IMG/VR virus record: IMGVR_UViG_3300021598_001137
Location: 1-61,146 of that record
Origin: a virus
Strand: one strand, 5' to 3'
DNA: 61,146 bases
Part shown: positions 31,225-39,362 of the stretch, in pieces
Position numbering within the stretch: the first letter of the stretch is position 1
Layout: every line of letters begins with the position of its first letter
Program-made: the position numbers and the translations under genes
Notes under the pieces: generated by a model
The model's input: only the letters and a program-made list of their open reading frames with translations
The model's database searches: none
What the model was told of the DNA's origin: nothing

Positions 31225-31231
31225 TATTTAT
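31225..31231 (+). promoter_or_regulatory. TATTTAT motif, candidate late-type promoter
   Basis: TATTTAT 5 nt before the ATG at 31237. Confidence 0.45.
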
Positions 31232-31236
31232 TAAGT

Positions 31237-32997
31237 ATGAATAAAATATCAAAAATATCGTTATTCTTTGGGATTATAGGTTTAGTTTCATTTTTAACGA
31301 TGCATACCTTAATATATACCGAATTAATGTTAGTTACGGAGAGTGTTTTAAGGTTTAGTTTTTATTCTAAAGCGTTCATTGTTTTTTGTTTAATAGTTTT
31401 TATTATTGAATACCTAAAAAGAAATAAGGTTATTGAAATAGAATCTGAATATACTAAAAAACTAATTGATGTTTTAATATCCCAATCTCATAATCCTTTG
31501 TTTTATGTTGGTAATACTATTGATGGTGCTAAAATATTAACAAATGAAGTGACTGAAACAATAAACACTGATAGATGTTCCATATGGTTATATAATGAGG
31601 ATAAAACATCAATAATTTGTGAACAATTATTCGTTAAAAGTGAAAATAAATGGTATAGTGGAACTGAATTATTTAAAAAAGATTTTGAGTCTTATTTTAC
31701 GTCATTAATATATAATCCAATAATAATTGCCAATGATGCTGAGACTCATCAGGCGACAAATTGTTTTAAAGATAGTTACCTTAAACCATTAGGTATTAAG
31801 TCTATGTTAGACGTTCCCATAATATATGGGGGTGATATTATAGGCGTTATCTGTATTGAAAGTCTAACTAAACGAGAGTGGACTAACTTAGAAGTTAATT
31901 TTGCGCAAATTTTATCATCACTTTATTCATTTGCGTATTCAGTTAAAATATCAAATAACGTAAGTAAAAATATTAAAGACATTGAAGGATTTATTGACTA
32001 TTCAGTATTGGTTAGTAAAGCGGATAAAAATGGTAAAATAACTTATGTTAATAAGAGGTTTGAAGAAGTTTCAGGTTGGTCTTTATCTGAAGTTTTAGGT
32101 CAAGACCATAATATTGTTAATTCAGGGGCTCACCCAAAAAAATATTGGTCCGATATGTATAAAACAATATTAGTGGATAATAAAATATGGAACAATGTCG
32201 TAACTAATAAAAATAAAAACGGTGAATTGTATTGGGTTGATTCATATATTAAGGCCGAATTTGATAGCGACAATAACCTTACAGGATTTATGTCAATAAG
32301 ATATGATGTAACAGAGTTAATGAAAACTTTAAAAGAGATTGACAAAAAAAACACCTATTTAGAGCATGCGGCAAAAATACTAAGACACGATATGCACTCA
32401 GGGATAAATACTTACATCCCAAGAGGGTTGAGTTCACTAGAACGACGATTAACTAATGATGATATTGAAAGGTTAAAAATTGAAGGTCCTCTTAAAATGT
32501 TGAGGGAAGGGTTAAAACATTCGCAAAAAGTATATAAGGGGGTTTATGAGTTTACTAATTTAGTTAAGAAAGATGCTGTTTTAGAAAAAACTGTTTGTAA
32601 CGTAAAAGAAATATTAGATAGTTACTTATCAAGTACATCTTATAAGTCACAAGTCGTATTAGAAGAGTTACCTACATTAGAAGTTAATGAATCTTTATTT
32701 TGTACCGCAGTTGATAATCTAATTAGAAACGGGTTAAAATATAATGATAGTGATACTAAATTTGTAAAAATTTATAGTGAAGAAAGTCACATTATCATCC
32801 AAGATAATGGTAGAGGGATAACCCAAAAAGACTTTGAGAAATTATCTCAACCGTATACTAGAAAGGAAGGACAAAAAGAATCTGGTACAGGGTTGGGTTT
32901 AAATATTTGTATTGCAATACTTAAAGAACATGGTTTTGAGATATCTTGTGAGAAGAACAAAATAGGGACCAAAATAAAAATAAAAATAAAAAATTAA
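31237..32997 (+). CDS. Sensor histidine kinase (TM-GAF-PAS-HisKA-HATPase), 586 aa
   Basis: Two N-terminal membrane helices (about 5-25 and 42-60). A GAF domain (about 80-235, with TDRCSIWLYNEDK and MLDVPIIYGGDIIGVI) and a PAS domain (about 255-365, ADKNGKITYVNKRFEEVSGW) follow. The H-box is AKILRHDMHSG with His384, then the N-box (NLIRNGLKY), G1 (DNGRGIT) and G2 (GTGLGLNI). All catalytic motifs look intact. Autophosphorylates and passes phosphate to the receiver protein starting 3 nt downstream. Full sensor kinases are rare in phages; the ligand is unknown. Confidence 0.9.
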   Translation: MNKISKISLFFGIIGLVSFLTMHTLIYTELMLVTESVLRFSFYSKAFIVFCLIVFIIEYLKRNKVIEIESEYTKKLIDVLISQSHNPLFYVGNTIDGAKILTNEVTETINTDRCSIWLYNEDKTSIICEQLFVKSENKWYSGTELFKKDFESYFTSLIYNPIIIANDAETHQATNCFKDSYLKPLGIKSMLDVPIIYGGDIIGVICIESLTKREWTNLEVNFAQILSSLYSFAYSVKISNNVSKNIKDIEGFIDYSVLVSKADKNGKITYVNKRFEEVSGWSLSEVLGQDHNIVNSGAHPKKYWSDMYKTILVDNKIWNNVVTNKNKNGELYWVDSYIKAEFDSDNNLTGFMSIRYDVTELMKTLKEIDKKNTYLEHAAKILRHDMHSGINTYIPRGLSSLERRLTNDDIERLKIEGPLKMLREGLKHSQKVYKGVYEFTNLVKKDAVLEKTVCNVKEILDSYLSSTSYKSQVVLEELPTLEVNESLFCTAVDNLIRNGLKYNDSDTKFVKIYSEESHIIIQDNGRGITQKDFEKLSQPYTRKEGQKESGTGLGLNICIAILKEHGFEISCEKNKIGTKIKIKIKN

Positions 32998-33000
32998 AAA

Positions 33001-33438
33001 ATGATTGATTCAATTTTGTTAGTGGATGATGAGGATTTATTCCATTTAGTATTTGAAGATGCGTGTTCTCTTTTGGACATAAGTTTATCTTTACAATCAG
33101 TTACTAGCGCAGACGAGGCCGAAAAAATGTTTAAAAAATGGTTTGAAGAAAATAATACCGAGGACAAACCTGAATGTGTGTTTGTTGATTTAAACATAGT
33201 AGGAAGTTCATTTGATGGTATTGAACTCATTAGAAAAATAAATTTTCAATATGGAAACCACGTAGTTATTGGGATAATCTCTTCATCTAACGAGTCTGAA
33301 GAGCAAGCTAAAGCAGTACATGCTGGAGCTCAATTTTGGATTATTAAATCGGATGAGATAGAACCTAGATTAGAAGAATTTAGAAATGATTACGATGGGT
33401 ATAAAAATAGAACCGCACCATTTAAAATATACAGATGA
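33001..33438 (+). CDS. Single-domain response regulator, 145 aa
   Basis: Receiver fold only: acidic pair Asp9/Asp10 (LLVDDED), phosphoacceptor Asp63 (FVDLNI), the Ser/Thr position in ISSSNESEE, and the conserved Lys in WIIKSDE. There is no DNA-binding output domain, so signalling must go through protein contact, most simply with the coiled-coil membrane protein encoded next. Located 3 nt after the kinase and overlapping the next gene by 4 nt. Confidence 0.9.
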   Translation: MIDSILLVDDEDLFHLVFEDACSLLDISLSLQSVTSADEAEKMFKKWFEENNTEDKPECVFVDLNIVGSSFDGIELIRKINFQYGNHVVIGIISSSNESEEQAKAVHAGAQFWIIKSDEIEPRLEEFRNDYDGYKNRTAPFKIYR

Positions 33439-34109
33439 TTAAAATAGATTTAAATACTAAAAAAACGTTAATTGACTTATATAATAAAAAGGGTATAGGT
33501 CTTGAGGGTAATATTACCAAACTTATTGATGGTGAGGATGATGAAGAGTTTAAAGAGTATTTAAAAACTTGTCAAACTAAAGATGAAGAAAAAAGAAAAA
33601 AACGTCTTGAAATGACAAAAAAAATTCAAAAGCAAAACGACGAATTAACTAACGCCAATAATGAAAATGAAAGAATACTTGGGGAATTACAAGAAACTTT
33701 AAGAGAAGTTGAGGAATCAAGGTTGACTTTTGAAGTCCAAAATAGAGAACTTAATGAGTGGAAACAAGATAACCTTAGATTAACTGAGGAGCTAAAAAAT
33801 GAAATGGTTAAGGCCGAACAAGCTAAGATTGACGCTGAAACCGCAAAGCAAAGTGCCGAAAACGACTTAGACTTACTTCAAAAAAGAACCCAAAACCAAT
33901 TAATTTCAACTATTGTTAGAGTTGCATTATGGATTATTGTAGGTGTTGGGTTTATTACAACAGGGGTTTATGTATTCACTATGCTCATGGGTAAAGACAC
34001 ACAAGTTATAAGTGCCGCTTGGTCAAATATGTTTGGTATACTGTTAACTAACGCTTTCTCAATTATAGGTACTATAATGGGTATTAAATATGCATCTAAA
34101 GAGGAGTAA
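33435..34109 (+). CDS. Coiled-coil membrane protein of the two-component operon, 224 aa
   Basis: Residues about 40-155 are a long charged coiled coil (KRKKRLEMTKKIQKQNDEL, later ELQETLREVEESRLTF). Two membrane helices follow (about 165-187 and 198-215) with a basic end. ATGA overlap with the receiver gene shows coupling. It may be the receiver's output partner at the membrane. No family recognised; the link is by context only. Confidence 0.75.
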   Translation: MIKIDLNTKKTLIDLYNKKGIGLEGNITKLIDGEDDEEFKEYLKTCQTKDEEKRKKRLEMTKKIQKQNDELTNANNENERILGELQETLREVEESRLTFEVQNRELNEWKQDNLRLTEELKNEMVKAEQAKIDAETAKQSAENDLDLLQKRTQNQLISTIVRVALWIIVGVGFITTGVYVFTMLMGKDTQVISAAWSNMFGILLTNAFSIIGTIMGIKYASKEE

Positions 34110-34283
34110 TTAAATTTTACTCCTCTTAACACCACCTTTTCTTTCAACCTTGTATTTTATTTCAACTTCACAAGGATTAATCATACTTTTTTTACTATCA
34201 TACTTGAATGTGATGATTGTTTCATCATCCTCAAACACTCTTTCCCACTTTTTGTGCTCTATTTCTACCTTTTTCTTTGACAT
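34110..34283 (-). CDS. Small basic hypothetical protein, 57 aa
   Basis: MSKKKVEIEHKKWERVFEDD begins a charged protein with strands (TIITFKYDSKKS, EVEIKYKVERK), a compact beta fold by appearance. It ends at 34110, against the stop of the convergent coiled-coil gene. Good coding composition; no leader, no recognised domain. Confidence 0.6.
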   Translation of the reverse strand: MSKKKVEIEHKKWERVFEDDETIITFKYDSKKSMINPCEVEIKYKVERKGGVKRSKI

Positions 34284-34339
34284 ATCACAAAATTAATAAT
34301 ATTTTTAATAAAACAATACTGACACAAAAAAAAATTATA

Positions 34340-34354
34340 CTGACAATTTGTCAG
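34340..34354. promoter_or_regulatory. Inverted repeat upstream of dnaK (candidate operator)
   Basis: CTGACA-ATT-TGTCAG, a perfect 6-bp inverted repeat 68 nt before the dnaK ATG; an extra ACTGACA half-site lies about 20 nt upstream. A TTGTCA/TATAAT-like pair follows. Could bind a heat-shock-type regulator. Inference from position. Confidence 0.45.
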
Positions 34355-34421
34355 GTTTTGACATTTGGTATAATTTTTATTATATAAATAACGAAAATAA
34401 ATAAAAATAAAAATAAAAACT

Positions 34422-36293
34422 ATGAGTAAAATTATTGGAATTGATTTAGGTACAACAAATTCGTGTGTTGCGGTAATGGAAGGTAATGAACCTATTGTTA
34501 TCCCAAACAGTGAAGGTAAAAGAACTACACCATCAATTGTGGGGTATGTGAATGAAGGGGAAAGAAAAGTGGGTGACCCCGCTAAAAGACAATCTGTGAC
34601 AAACCCAACTAAAACTGTTTATTCAATTAAAAGATTTATGGGGTCAACCTACGACGAATCTAAAGACGAAGTTGGTAAAGTTCCGTATTCCGTAATTAAA
34701 GGTAAGAATAACTCACCTAGAGTTAAAATTGATGGTAAGGAATACTCACCACAAGAAATTTCAGCAACTATCCTTCAGAAAATGAAAAAGACGGCTGAGG
34801 ACTATTTGGGTACTACAGTTACTGAGGCGGTTATTACTGTTCCTGCGTACTTTAATGATGCTCAACGTCAAGCAACTAAAGAAGCGGGTGAAATTGCGGG
34901 ATTAAAAGTTAGACGAATTATCAATGAACCAACCGCGGCGGCATTGGCTTACGGACTTGATAAAAAATCAAAAGATGCCGTTGTCGTTGTATTTGACTGT
35001 GGTGGTGGAACTCATGACGTTTCTATCCTTGAGTTAGGTGATGGTGTTTTTGAGGTAATGGCTACTGATGGTGATACTCATTTGGGTGGTGATGACTTTG
35101 ACCAAGCAATTATTGATTATTTGGTTGGAGAGTTTAAAAAAGAACATAATATTGACCCAAGTCAGGACCCAATGGCATTACAAAGACTGAAAGAGTCTGC
35201 TGAAAAAGCAAAAATTGAGTTGTCTTCATCATCATCAACCGAAATTAATTTACCATATTTAATTCCTGTTGATGGAATCCCAAAACATTTAGTGTTAACA
35301 TTAACAAAATCTAAATTTGAACAACTTGTTGATGATTTGGTTAAAAGAACTATTGAACCTTGTAAAACAGCGTTGAAAAATGCGGGTATTAAAACAACTG
35401 ATATTGATGAAATTATATTGGTTGGGGGGACAACAAGAATTCCCGCAATTCAAGAGGCGGTTAAAAACTTCTTCGGTAAAGAACCTTCAAAAGGGGTTAA
35501 TCCTGATGAGGTTGTTGCGTTAGGTGCGGCAATTCAAGGAGGTGTATTGGCTGGAGATGTTAAAGATGTCTTGTTATTAGACGTTACACCACTTTCATTA
35601 GGTATTGAGACTATGGGTGGGGTGTTTACTAAGTTAATTGAATCTAACACAACAATCCCAACTAAAAAATCTCAGGTATTCTCAACAGCAGTTGACAATC
35701 AACCAAGTGTTGATATTCATGTATTACAAGGTGAAAGAGCGATGGCCAAAGACAATAAAACTATTGGTAGATTCCAATTGACCGATATTCCACCATCACA
35801 AAGAGGAGTCCCTCAAATTGAAGTGACTTTTGACATTGACGCTAATGGTATTATTAATGTATCGGCAGTTGATAAAGGAACAAATAAAGTTCAATCAATT
35901 AGAATTGAGTCTTCATCAGGTTTATCCAAAGAAGAAATTGATAAAATGAAGGCAGATGCCGAAGCAAATGCTGAATCAGACCAAAAGGCGAGAGAAGAAG
36001 TTGAATTAATTAACAAAGCGGATTCTACAGTATTTCAATCTGAAAGGTCTTTAAAAGACTTAGAGGAAAAAATATCAGAAACTGATAAGAATGAATTAAC
36101 AGAACTTATCAGTAGTTTAAAAGAATCTGTAGATAAAAAAGAGTTAACTATTTTGGAATCTAAAATGGAAACATTAAACAATAAATTCCAATCAGTTTCT
36201 CAAAACTTGTATGAGAATTCTAATAATGAATCAACCAACGAATCAACAAATGATACTGATTTTTCAGATGTAGAATTTGAAGAAGTCAAGTAA
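34422..36293 (+). CDS. dnaK: Chaperone DnaK (Hsp70), 623 aa
   Basis: Full-length Hsp70: [48 protein letters not shown] and the phosphate-2 loop in the ATPase domain (about 1-380), then the substrate domain ([14 protein letters not shown]) and an acidic Asn/Glu/Ser-rich tail. In the ATPase loop the usual Leu and Phe of DLGGGTFDVS are Cys and His ([10 protein letters not shown]), which may affect ATP turnover. Folds or disassembles proteins with J-domain partners; no J-protein gene is nearby. Own promoter region with an inverted repeat. Confidence 0.95.
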   Translation: MSKIIGIDLGTTNSCVAVMEGNEPIVIPNSEGKRTTPSIVGYVNEGERKVGDPAKRQSVTNPTKTVYSIKRFMGSTYDESKDEVGKVPYSVIKGKNNSPRVKIDGKEYSPQEISATILQKMKKTAEDYLGTTVTEAVITVPAYFNDAQRQATKEAGEIAGLKVRRIINEPTAAALAYGLDKKSKDAVVVVFDCGGGTHDVSILELGDGVFEVMATDGDTHLGGDDFDQAIIDYLVGEFKKEHNIDPSQDPMALQRLKESAEKAKIELSSSSSTEINLPYLIPVDGIPKHLVLTLTKSKFEQLVDDLVKRTIEPCKTALKNAGIKTTDIDEIILVGGTTRIPAIQEAVKNFFGKEPSKGVNPDEVVALGAAIQGGVLAGDVKDVLLLDVTPLSLGIETMGGVFTKLIESNTTIPTKKSQVFSTAVDNQPSVDIHVLQGERAMAKDNKTIGRFQLTDIPPSQRGVPQIEVTFDIDANGIINVSAVDKGTNKVQSIRIESSSGLSKEEIDKMKADAEANAESDQKAREEVELINKADSTVFQSERSLKDLEEKISETDKNELTELISSLKESVDKKELTILESKMETLNNKFQSVSQNLYENSNNESTNESTNDTDFSDVEFEEVK

Positions 36294-36312
36294 TTGTTAA
36301 TAACTCCCGTGA

Positions 36313-36348
36313 AAAAAATCTCAGGCCTTTTATGGTTTGAGATTTTTT
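36313..36348 (+). terminator. Rho-independent terminator
   Basis: AAAAAATCTCA / TGAGATTTTTT stem, ending dnaK; the T run overlaps the next promoter region. Confidence 0.75.
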
Positions 36349-36351
36349 GTG

Positions 36352-36359
36352 TATATTTG
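36352..36359 (+). promoter_or_regulatory. Bacteroidota-type -7 box TATATTTG
   Basis: Ends exactly 4 nt before the ATG at 36364. Confidence 0.6.
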
Positions 36360-36363
36360 TGAT

Positions 36364-36885
36364 ATGAAAAACAAACTACCATACGAAACAACAGGACGAG
36401 CAATTAAAGGATATACTGAATCTGCAATTGCTAAAGGTGAGACAAATGATTGTGTTGTAAGAGCATTTGCATCTTCATTTGAGATTTCTTATGATTACGC
36501 TCACAAGTTTGTTGCTGAGGAGTTTAAAAGACAACCAAGAAGAGGTACTTTTTTCACGGCATCTAAGATGGTTAAGTTGTCAGAATGTAATATCAAAGTA
36601 AATGGTAAAAAAGTTTGTCCTGTTGGGACACCCACAAAAAATCCTTTACTCCCTCATTCATTATCTTATCCTGTTAAAGTAAAAGTTACTGGTACTGATA
36701 AACTATATAAAATTGTTAACAGACAAATGACCGTAGGAACTTTTGTTAAAAAGAATCCAAAAGGAACATTCTTTGTATTGGTTAAAGGTCATGCCTTTAC
36801 AATCAAAGATGGTGTCGTAATTGGTAATCCTGAAGATGCGGTTAAAGCGAGACGACCAATGAGAGCGGCGTTTGAAATTAAATAA
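36364..36885 (+). CDS. C39-like Cys/His protein, 173 aa
   Basis: ATG 36364 is fixed by the promoter spacing; upstream Met codons lie in the terminator. NDCVVRAFASS near residue 35 and GHAFTIKDG near residue 145 are placed like the Cys and His of papain/C39-type folds. A basic RQPRRGTFFTAS segment lies between. It could be an active or inactive cysteine peptidase, or a toxin-like enzyme; no family is confirmed. Heads a three-gene operon with two HAD proteins. Confidence 0.7.
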   Translation: MKNKLPYETTGRAIKGYTESAIAKGETNDCVVRAFASSFEISYDYAHKFVAEEFKRQPRRGTFFTASKMVKLSECNIKVNGKKVCPVGTPTKNPLLPHSLSYPVKVKVTGTDKLYKIVNRQMTVGTFVKKNPKGTFFVLVKGHAFTIKDGVVIGNPEDAVKARRPMRAAFEIK

Positions 36886-36888
36886 GAT

Positions 36889-37278
36889 ATGAAAGTAAGT
36901 TTTGATTTTGATGGGACATTATCCCGAAAAGATGTTCAGGACTTTGCCAAAGAATTGATTGGTAAAGGAATTGATGTATGGATTGTTACCTCAAGGATTT
37001 CAACGGAACCCGCATTAGAAAAAGGGTGGTATTGGATTGAAAAACAAAATGATGAGTTATACAAAGTTGCTGAGTCGGTAGGTGTAGTAAAAGATAAAAT
37101 TGTCTTTACAGAACACATAGATAAAATTGTTTTTCTAAAAGATAAAGGGTTTGAATTTCATTTAGATGACGATGAACATGAGTTAATTTTAATAATGCAA
37201 AGTAAAGATTCTTGTGTTCCACTTAATGTTGGTCACTTTTCTTGGAAAGAAAATTGTTTAGAGGTGTTAAATAAATAA
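36889..37278 (+). CDS. HAD-superfamily phosphatase-like protein, 129 aa
   Basis: Short HAD core: FDFDGTLSR (motif I, nucleophile Asp), IVTSRIS (motif II) and HLDDDEHE (motif IV). No large cap domain, so a C0-type enzyme acting on an accessible phosphate such as a nucleotide or nucleic acid end. Starts 3 nt after the preceding gene. Confidence 0.8.
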   Translation: MKVSFDFDGTLSRKDVQDFAKELIGKGIDVWIVTSRISTEPALEKGWYWIEKQNDELYKVAESVGVVKDKIVFTEHIDKIVFLKDKGFEFHLDDDEHELILIMQSKDSCVPLNVGHFSWKENCLEVLNK

Positions 37279-37281
37279 GTT

Positions 37282-37800
37282 ATGAAAGTATTATTTTTAG
37301 ACCACGATGGAGTTATTTGTTTGTCAAATAATTGGGGTGGTCGTTATAAAAAGAAAGGGTTTGATAGCAACCCTGAAACACCAATGGATATCCGAATGGA
37401 TAATTTTGATGTGAAGGCGGTTAAAATTCTTAAAGAAATTATTGATGAAACAGGGTGTGAACTTGTTATATCATCTGATTGGAAATTACACGGGACTTTA
37501 GACCAAATGAAAGAAATGTACATCACTCGTGGTATTAAACCTCCTATTGATTACACTCCCAATATGAAAGACTTTGATGAGACTGGCCACGCTATGTTAC
37601 ATTGGAAGGGATTTAGTGAAAGTATCCGTGTTTATGAGGTCAATGAATACTTAAAGAATCATCCTGAAGTAACTCATTGGGTTGCGGTTGATGACCTGAA
37701 TTTGTCATCACTTGAGAATTTTGTAAGAACAACCAAACCTTATAATGAGGGAATTAAACAGTCAGGTGTTAAGGATAAAATCCTGAAATATCTGAAATAA
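37282..37800 (+). CDS. HAD-superfamily protein, RNA-repair-like, 172 aa
   Basis: FLDHDGVI (motif I, though the second Asp position reads His-Asp), VISSDWK (motif II) and VAVDDLN (motif IV). The DGVICLSN and ISSDWK spacing matches the HAD domain found in multidomain RNA repair proteins, where it removes or adds end phosphates. Substrate not provable here. Ends before a hairpin-rich gap. Confidence 0.75.
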   Translation: MKVLFLDHDGVICLSNNWGGRYKKKGFDSNPETPMDIRMDNFDVKAVKILKEIIDETGCELVISSDWKLHGTLDQMKEMYITRGIKPPIDYTPNMKDFDETGHAMLHWKGFSESIRVYEVNEYLKNHPEVTHWVAVDDLNLSSLENFVRTTKPYNEGIKQSGVKDKILKYLK

Positions 37801-37801
37801 A

Positions 37802-37877
37802 AAAGGGGATGGTAGCGAACCTCCCCTTTAGTTGTTACCATAACGATAACGGTCCTAAAAGTCCTCTGTAAAGAGGA
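37802..37877 (+). other. Two hairpins between convergent genes
   Basis: AAAGGGG / CCCCTTT with a GNRA-like inner loop (37802-37829), then TCCTC / GAGGA at 37862-37877 followed by a T-rich run. Likely two terminators facing each other, or a small RNA; no ORF fits. Confidence 0.5.
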
Positions 37878-38384
37878 TTATTTTTCTTTTACTAACTGTA
37901 AACATCTTTTTAAATATTCTTTGGCTCTTGACGATGGGTCAGGATGAGAAAGAACTTTTTCAATATCTTTCACTAATTCTTCACCGTGTTCATTTTCTTT
38001 ATAAAGCTCAAGTACTTTATCCATGGCACTGTGACAATTACCTGTTGTCTCATCTAAATAATTTTTACCACGAAATGTGTTAAGATGATTCATTAAATCG
38101 TAAGATAAATGTTCACCAGCATCTGTAACATCAGGGTGTAATCTTATGGTTCTTAAAATATCCAAAGCGTCTACCATACCTCTAATACCACCACTTCTTT
38201 TATACAACTTTGAAGTGTAGTTTTTAAACCCATCATTTAAACCGACAATTTCATCCAAACTAACTGTGTTAGTTGTAAGGCATCTTTGTTTTCCTTCATT
38301 AGGTTCTTGAGTTGAGTCTGACTCAAGAATATGCTGTCTAATTGCTTTACGAAGTTTATTTTCGTCAATTATGTATTTTTTCAT
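37878..38384 (-). CDS. Leader-bearing protein (YIIDE/HILE type), 168 aa
   Basis: Begins MKKYIIDENKLRKAIRQHIL then ESDS, an amphipathic leader with IIDE and ILE sites, close to the type at 45808. The remainder is helical (MVDALDILRTIRLH, ETTGNCHSAMDKVLELY) with two Cys. TATTTAT lies upstream on this strand (complement). Function unknown; head cargo by inference. Confidence 0.75.
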   Translation of the reverse strand: MKKYIIDENKLRKAIRQHILESDSTQEPNEGKQRCLTTNTVSLDEIVGLNDGFKNYTSKLYKRSGGIRGMVDALDILRTIRLHPDVTDAGEHLSYDLMNHLNTFRGKNYLDETTGNCHSAMDKVLELYKENEHGEELVKDIEKVLSHPDPSSRAKEYLKRCLQLVKEK

Positions 38385-38500
38385 ACTAAATGTTATTTAT
38401 ATAGATAAATATTAATATAAATCAAAATAACTCAACATTTGGTTTATATTAATATTCGTAATTTTTTATTACATAAATGTTAAATTAACATATATGGACG

Positions 38501-38719
38501 ATGATGAATCGAATCAAGACGTGGAGACAAATATTTTTGGGGAATCTTTCAATAAAGTTCCTTATGTTAGCAATGTTCTTCAATCCATTTGGATTCGATG
38601 CGGTTCAATATTATCTGATTGTTACGACAGGGAGTTTATTTTATGCAAATTTAATTTTGTATTGCGTATCGGGACTATTTTTTGGTCTTTATTTCTTATT
38701 TCGGAAATACTCTAAATAA
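38501..38719 (+). CDS. Small membrane protein, 72 aa
   Basis: Basic N-terminus (MMNRIKTWRQIF) then hydrophobic segments at about 16-35 and 40-66 with FFNPFGFDAVQYYLIV, a pattern I recall from conserved phage membrane proteins. It is preferred over the overlapping frame at 38494, which has unnatural composition. Function unknown. Confidence 0.65.
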   Translation: MMNRIKTWRQIFLGNLSIKFLMLAMFFNPFGFDAVQYYLIVTTGSLFYANLILYCVSGLFFGLYFLFRKYSK

Positions 38720-38722
38720 TAA

Positions 38723-38932
38723 TCATTCATCACTATCCGATTTTTCTTCAGGTGCTGGTATTTGGGTTAAAACCCAAATATCAAAAATCAATAAATAAAT
38801 CCACCAAGTTAATGATGAAACATCATATTTCTCAGGATATAAACTTGTTTGTAAAAACAATAGTAATAGTTTTAAAACTATAAAAATTCTAAAAAATAAG
38901 ATTAATGCCGCTAGTAAAGGGGAGTACTTCAT
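38723..38932 (-). CDS. Small two-helix membrane protein, 69 aa
   Basis: Hydrophobic segments at about 5-25 and 40-58 with a charged end. Overlaps the kinase gene upstream by 4 nt on the minus strand, so it is co-translated with it. Convergent with the membrane protein at 38501. Function unknown. Confidence 0.65.
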   Translation of the reverse strand: MKYSPLLAALILFFRIFIVLKLLLLFLQTSLYPEKYDVSSLTWWIYLLIFDIWVLTQIPAPEEKSDSDE

Positions 38933-39321
38933 AGGTTAAATTCAAATCGGGTTTTCATTGAGTCAATAATATTATCAGGAACATTGTGTACATTCTTACC
39001 ACCGTGTCTATTTTCCACAATTATTGTAAAAACTTTATACCCAAATTCTTTAGCAATGTTGAAATAATATTCCATCTCCCATTCTTGGGTGAATGTATTT
39101 GACACGGCAATTTTTGGAATAGATGATTCCATGGCGTATTTTACATTATCTTGACAATCTTTATGAGCGTCTTTGATTTTTGTAAAATCAAATTTGTATT
39201 CACCATTTTCATCAATAAAATATTGGTCCGCCTCAAATACGTTTGAGGTTAATTGTCTTGCAAAAGTTGATTTACCTGAACCTGGTACTCCCCTAACGAT
39301 ATATAAAACTTTTTCATTCAT
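38929..39321 (-). CDS. Small P-loop kinase (AAA_33/polynucleotide-kinase type), 130 aa
   Basis: RGVPGSGKSTFARQL is a Walker A; FEADQYFIDENGEY fits the substrate/Mg motif, and IAVSNTFTQEWEMEYYF matches the family's NTxTxxWE pattern. Family members phosphorylate polynucleotide ends or small substrates. TATATTTG lies exactly 4 nt before the start (complement 39326-39333). With the kinase at 20486 and the 2H and HAD proteins, it suggests a nucleic-acid end-processing set; that link is inference. Confidence 0.85.
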   Translation of the reverse strand: MNEKVLYIVRGVPGSGKSTFARQLTSNVFEADQYFIDENGEYKFDFTKIKDAHKDCQDNVKYAMESSIPKIAVSNTFTQEWEMEYYFNIAKEFGYKVFTIIVENRHGGKNVHNVPDNIIDSMKTRFEFNL

Positions 39322-39325
39322 AACA

Positions 39326-39333
39326 CAAATATA
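39326..39333 (-). promoter_or_regulatory. Bacteroidota-type -7 box TATATTTG
   Basis: On the minus strand, ends exactly 4 nt before the kinase ATG at 39321. Confidence 0.6.
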
Positions 39334-39362
39334 GGGATATTTATTTAAATAAAAAAGAAGTT

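Noticed and set aside
38494-38715. Frame overlapping the 38501 membrane protein
   Set aside because: It differs by one frame over the same bases and gives an irregular composition with scattered Cys, while the 38501 frame gives a clean two-helix membrane protein.
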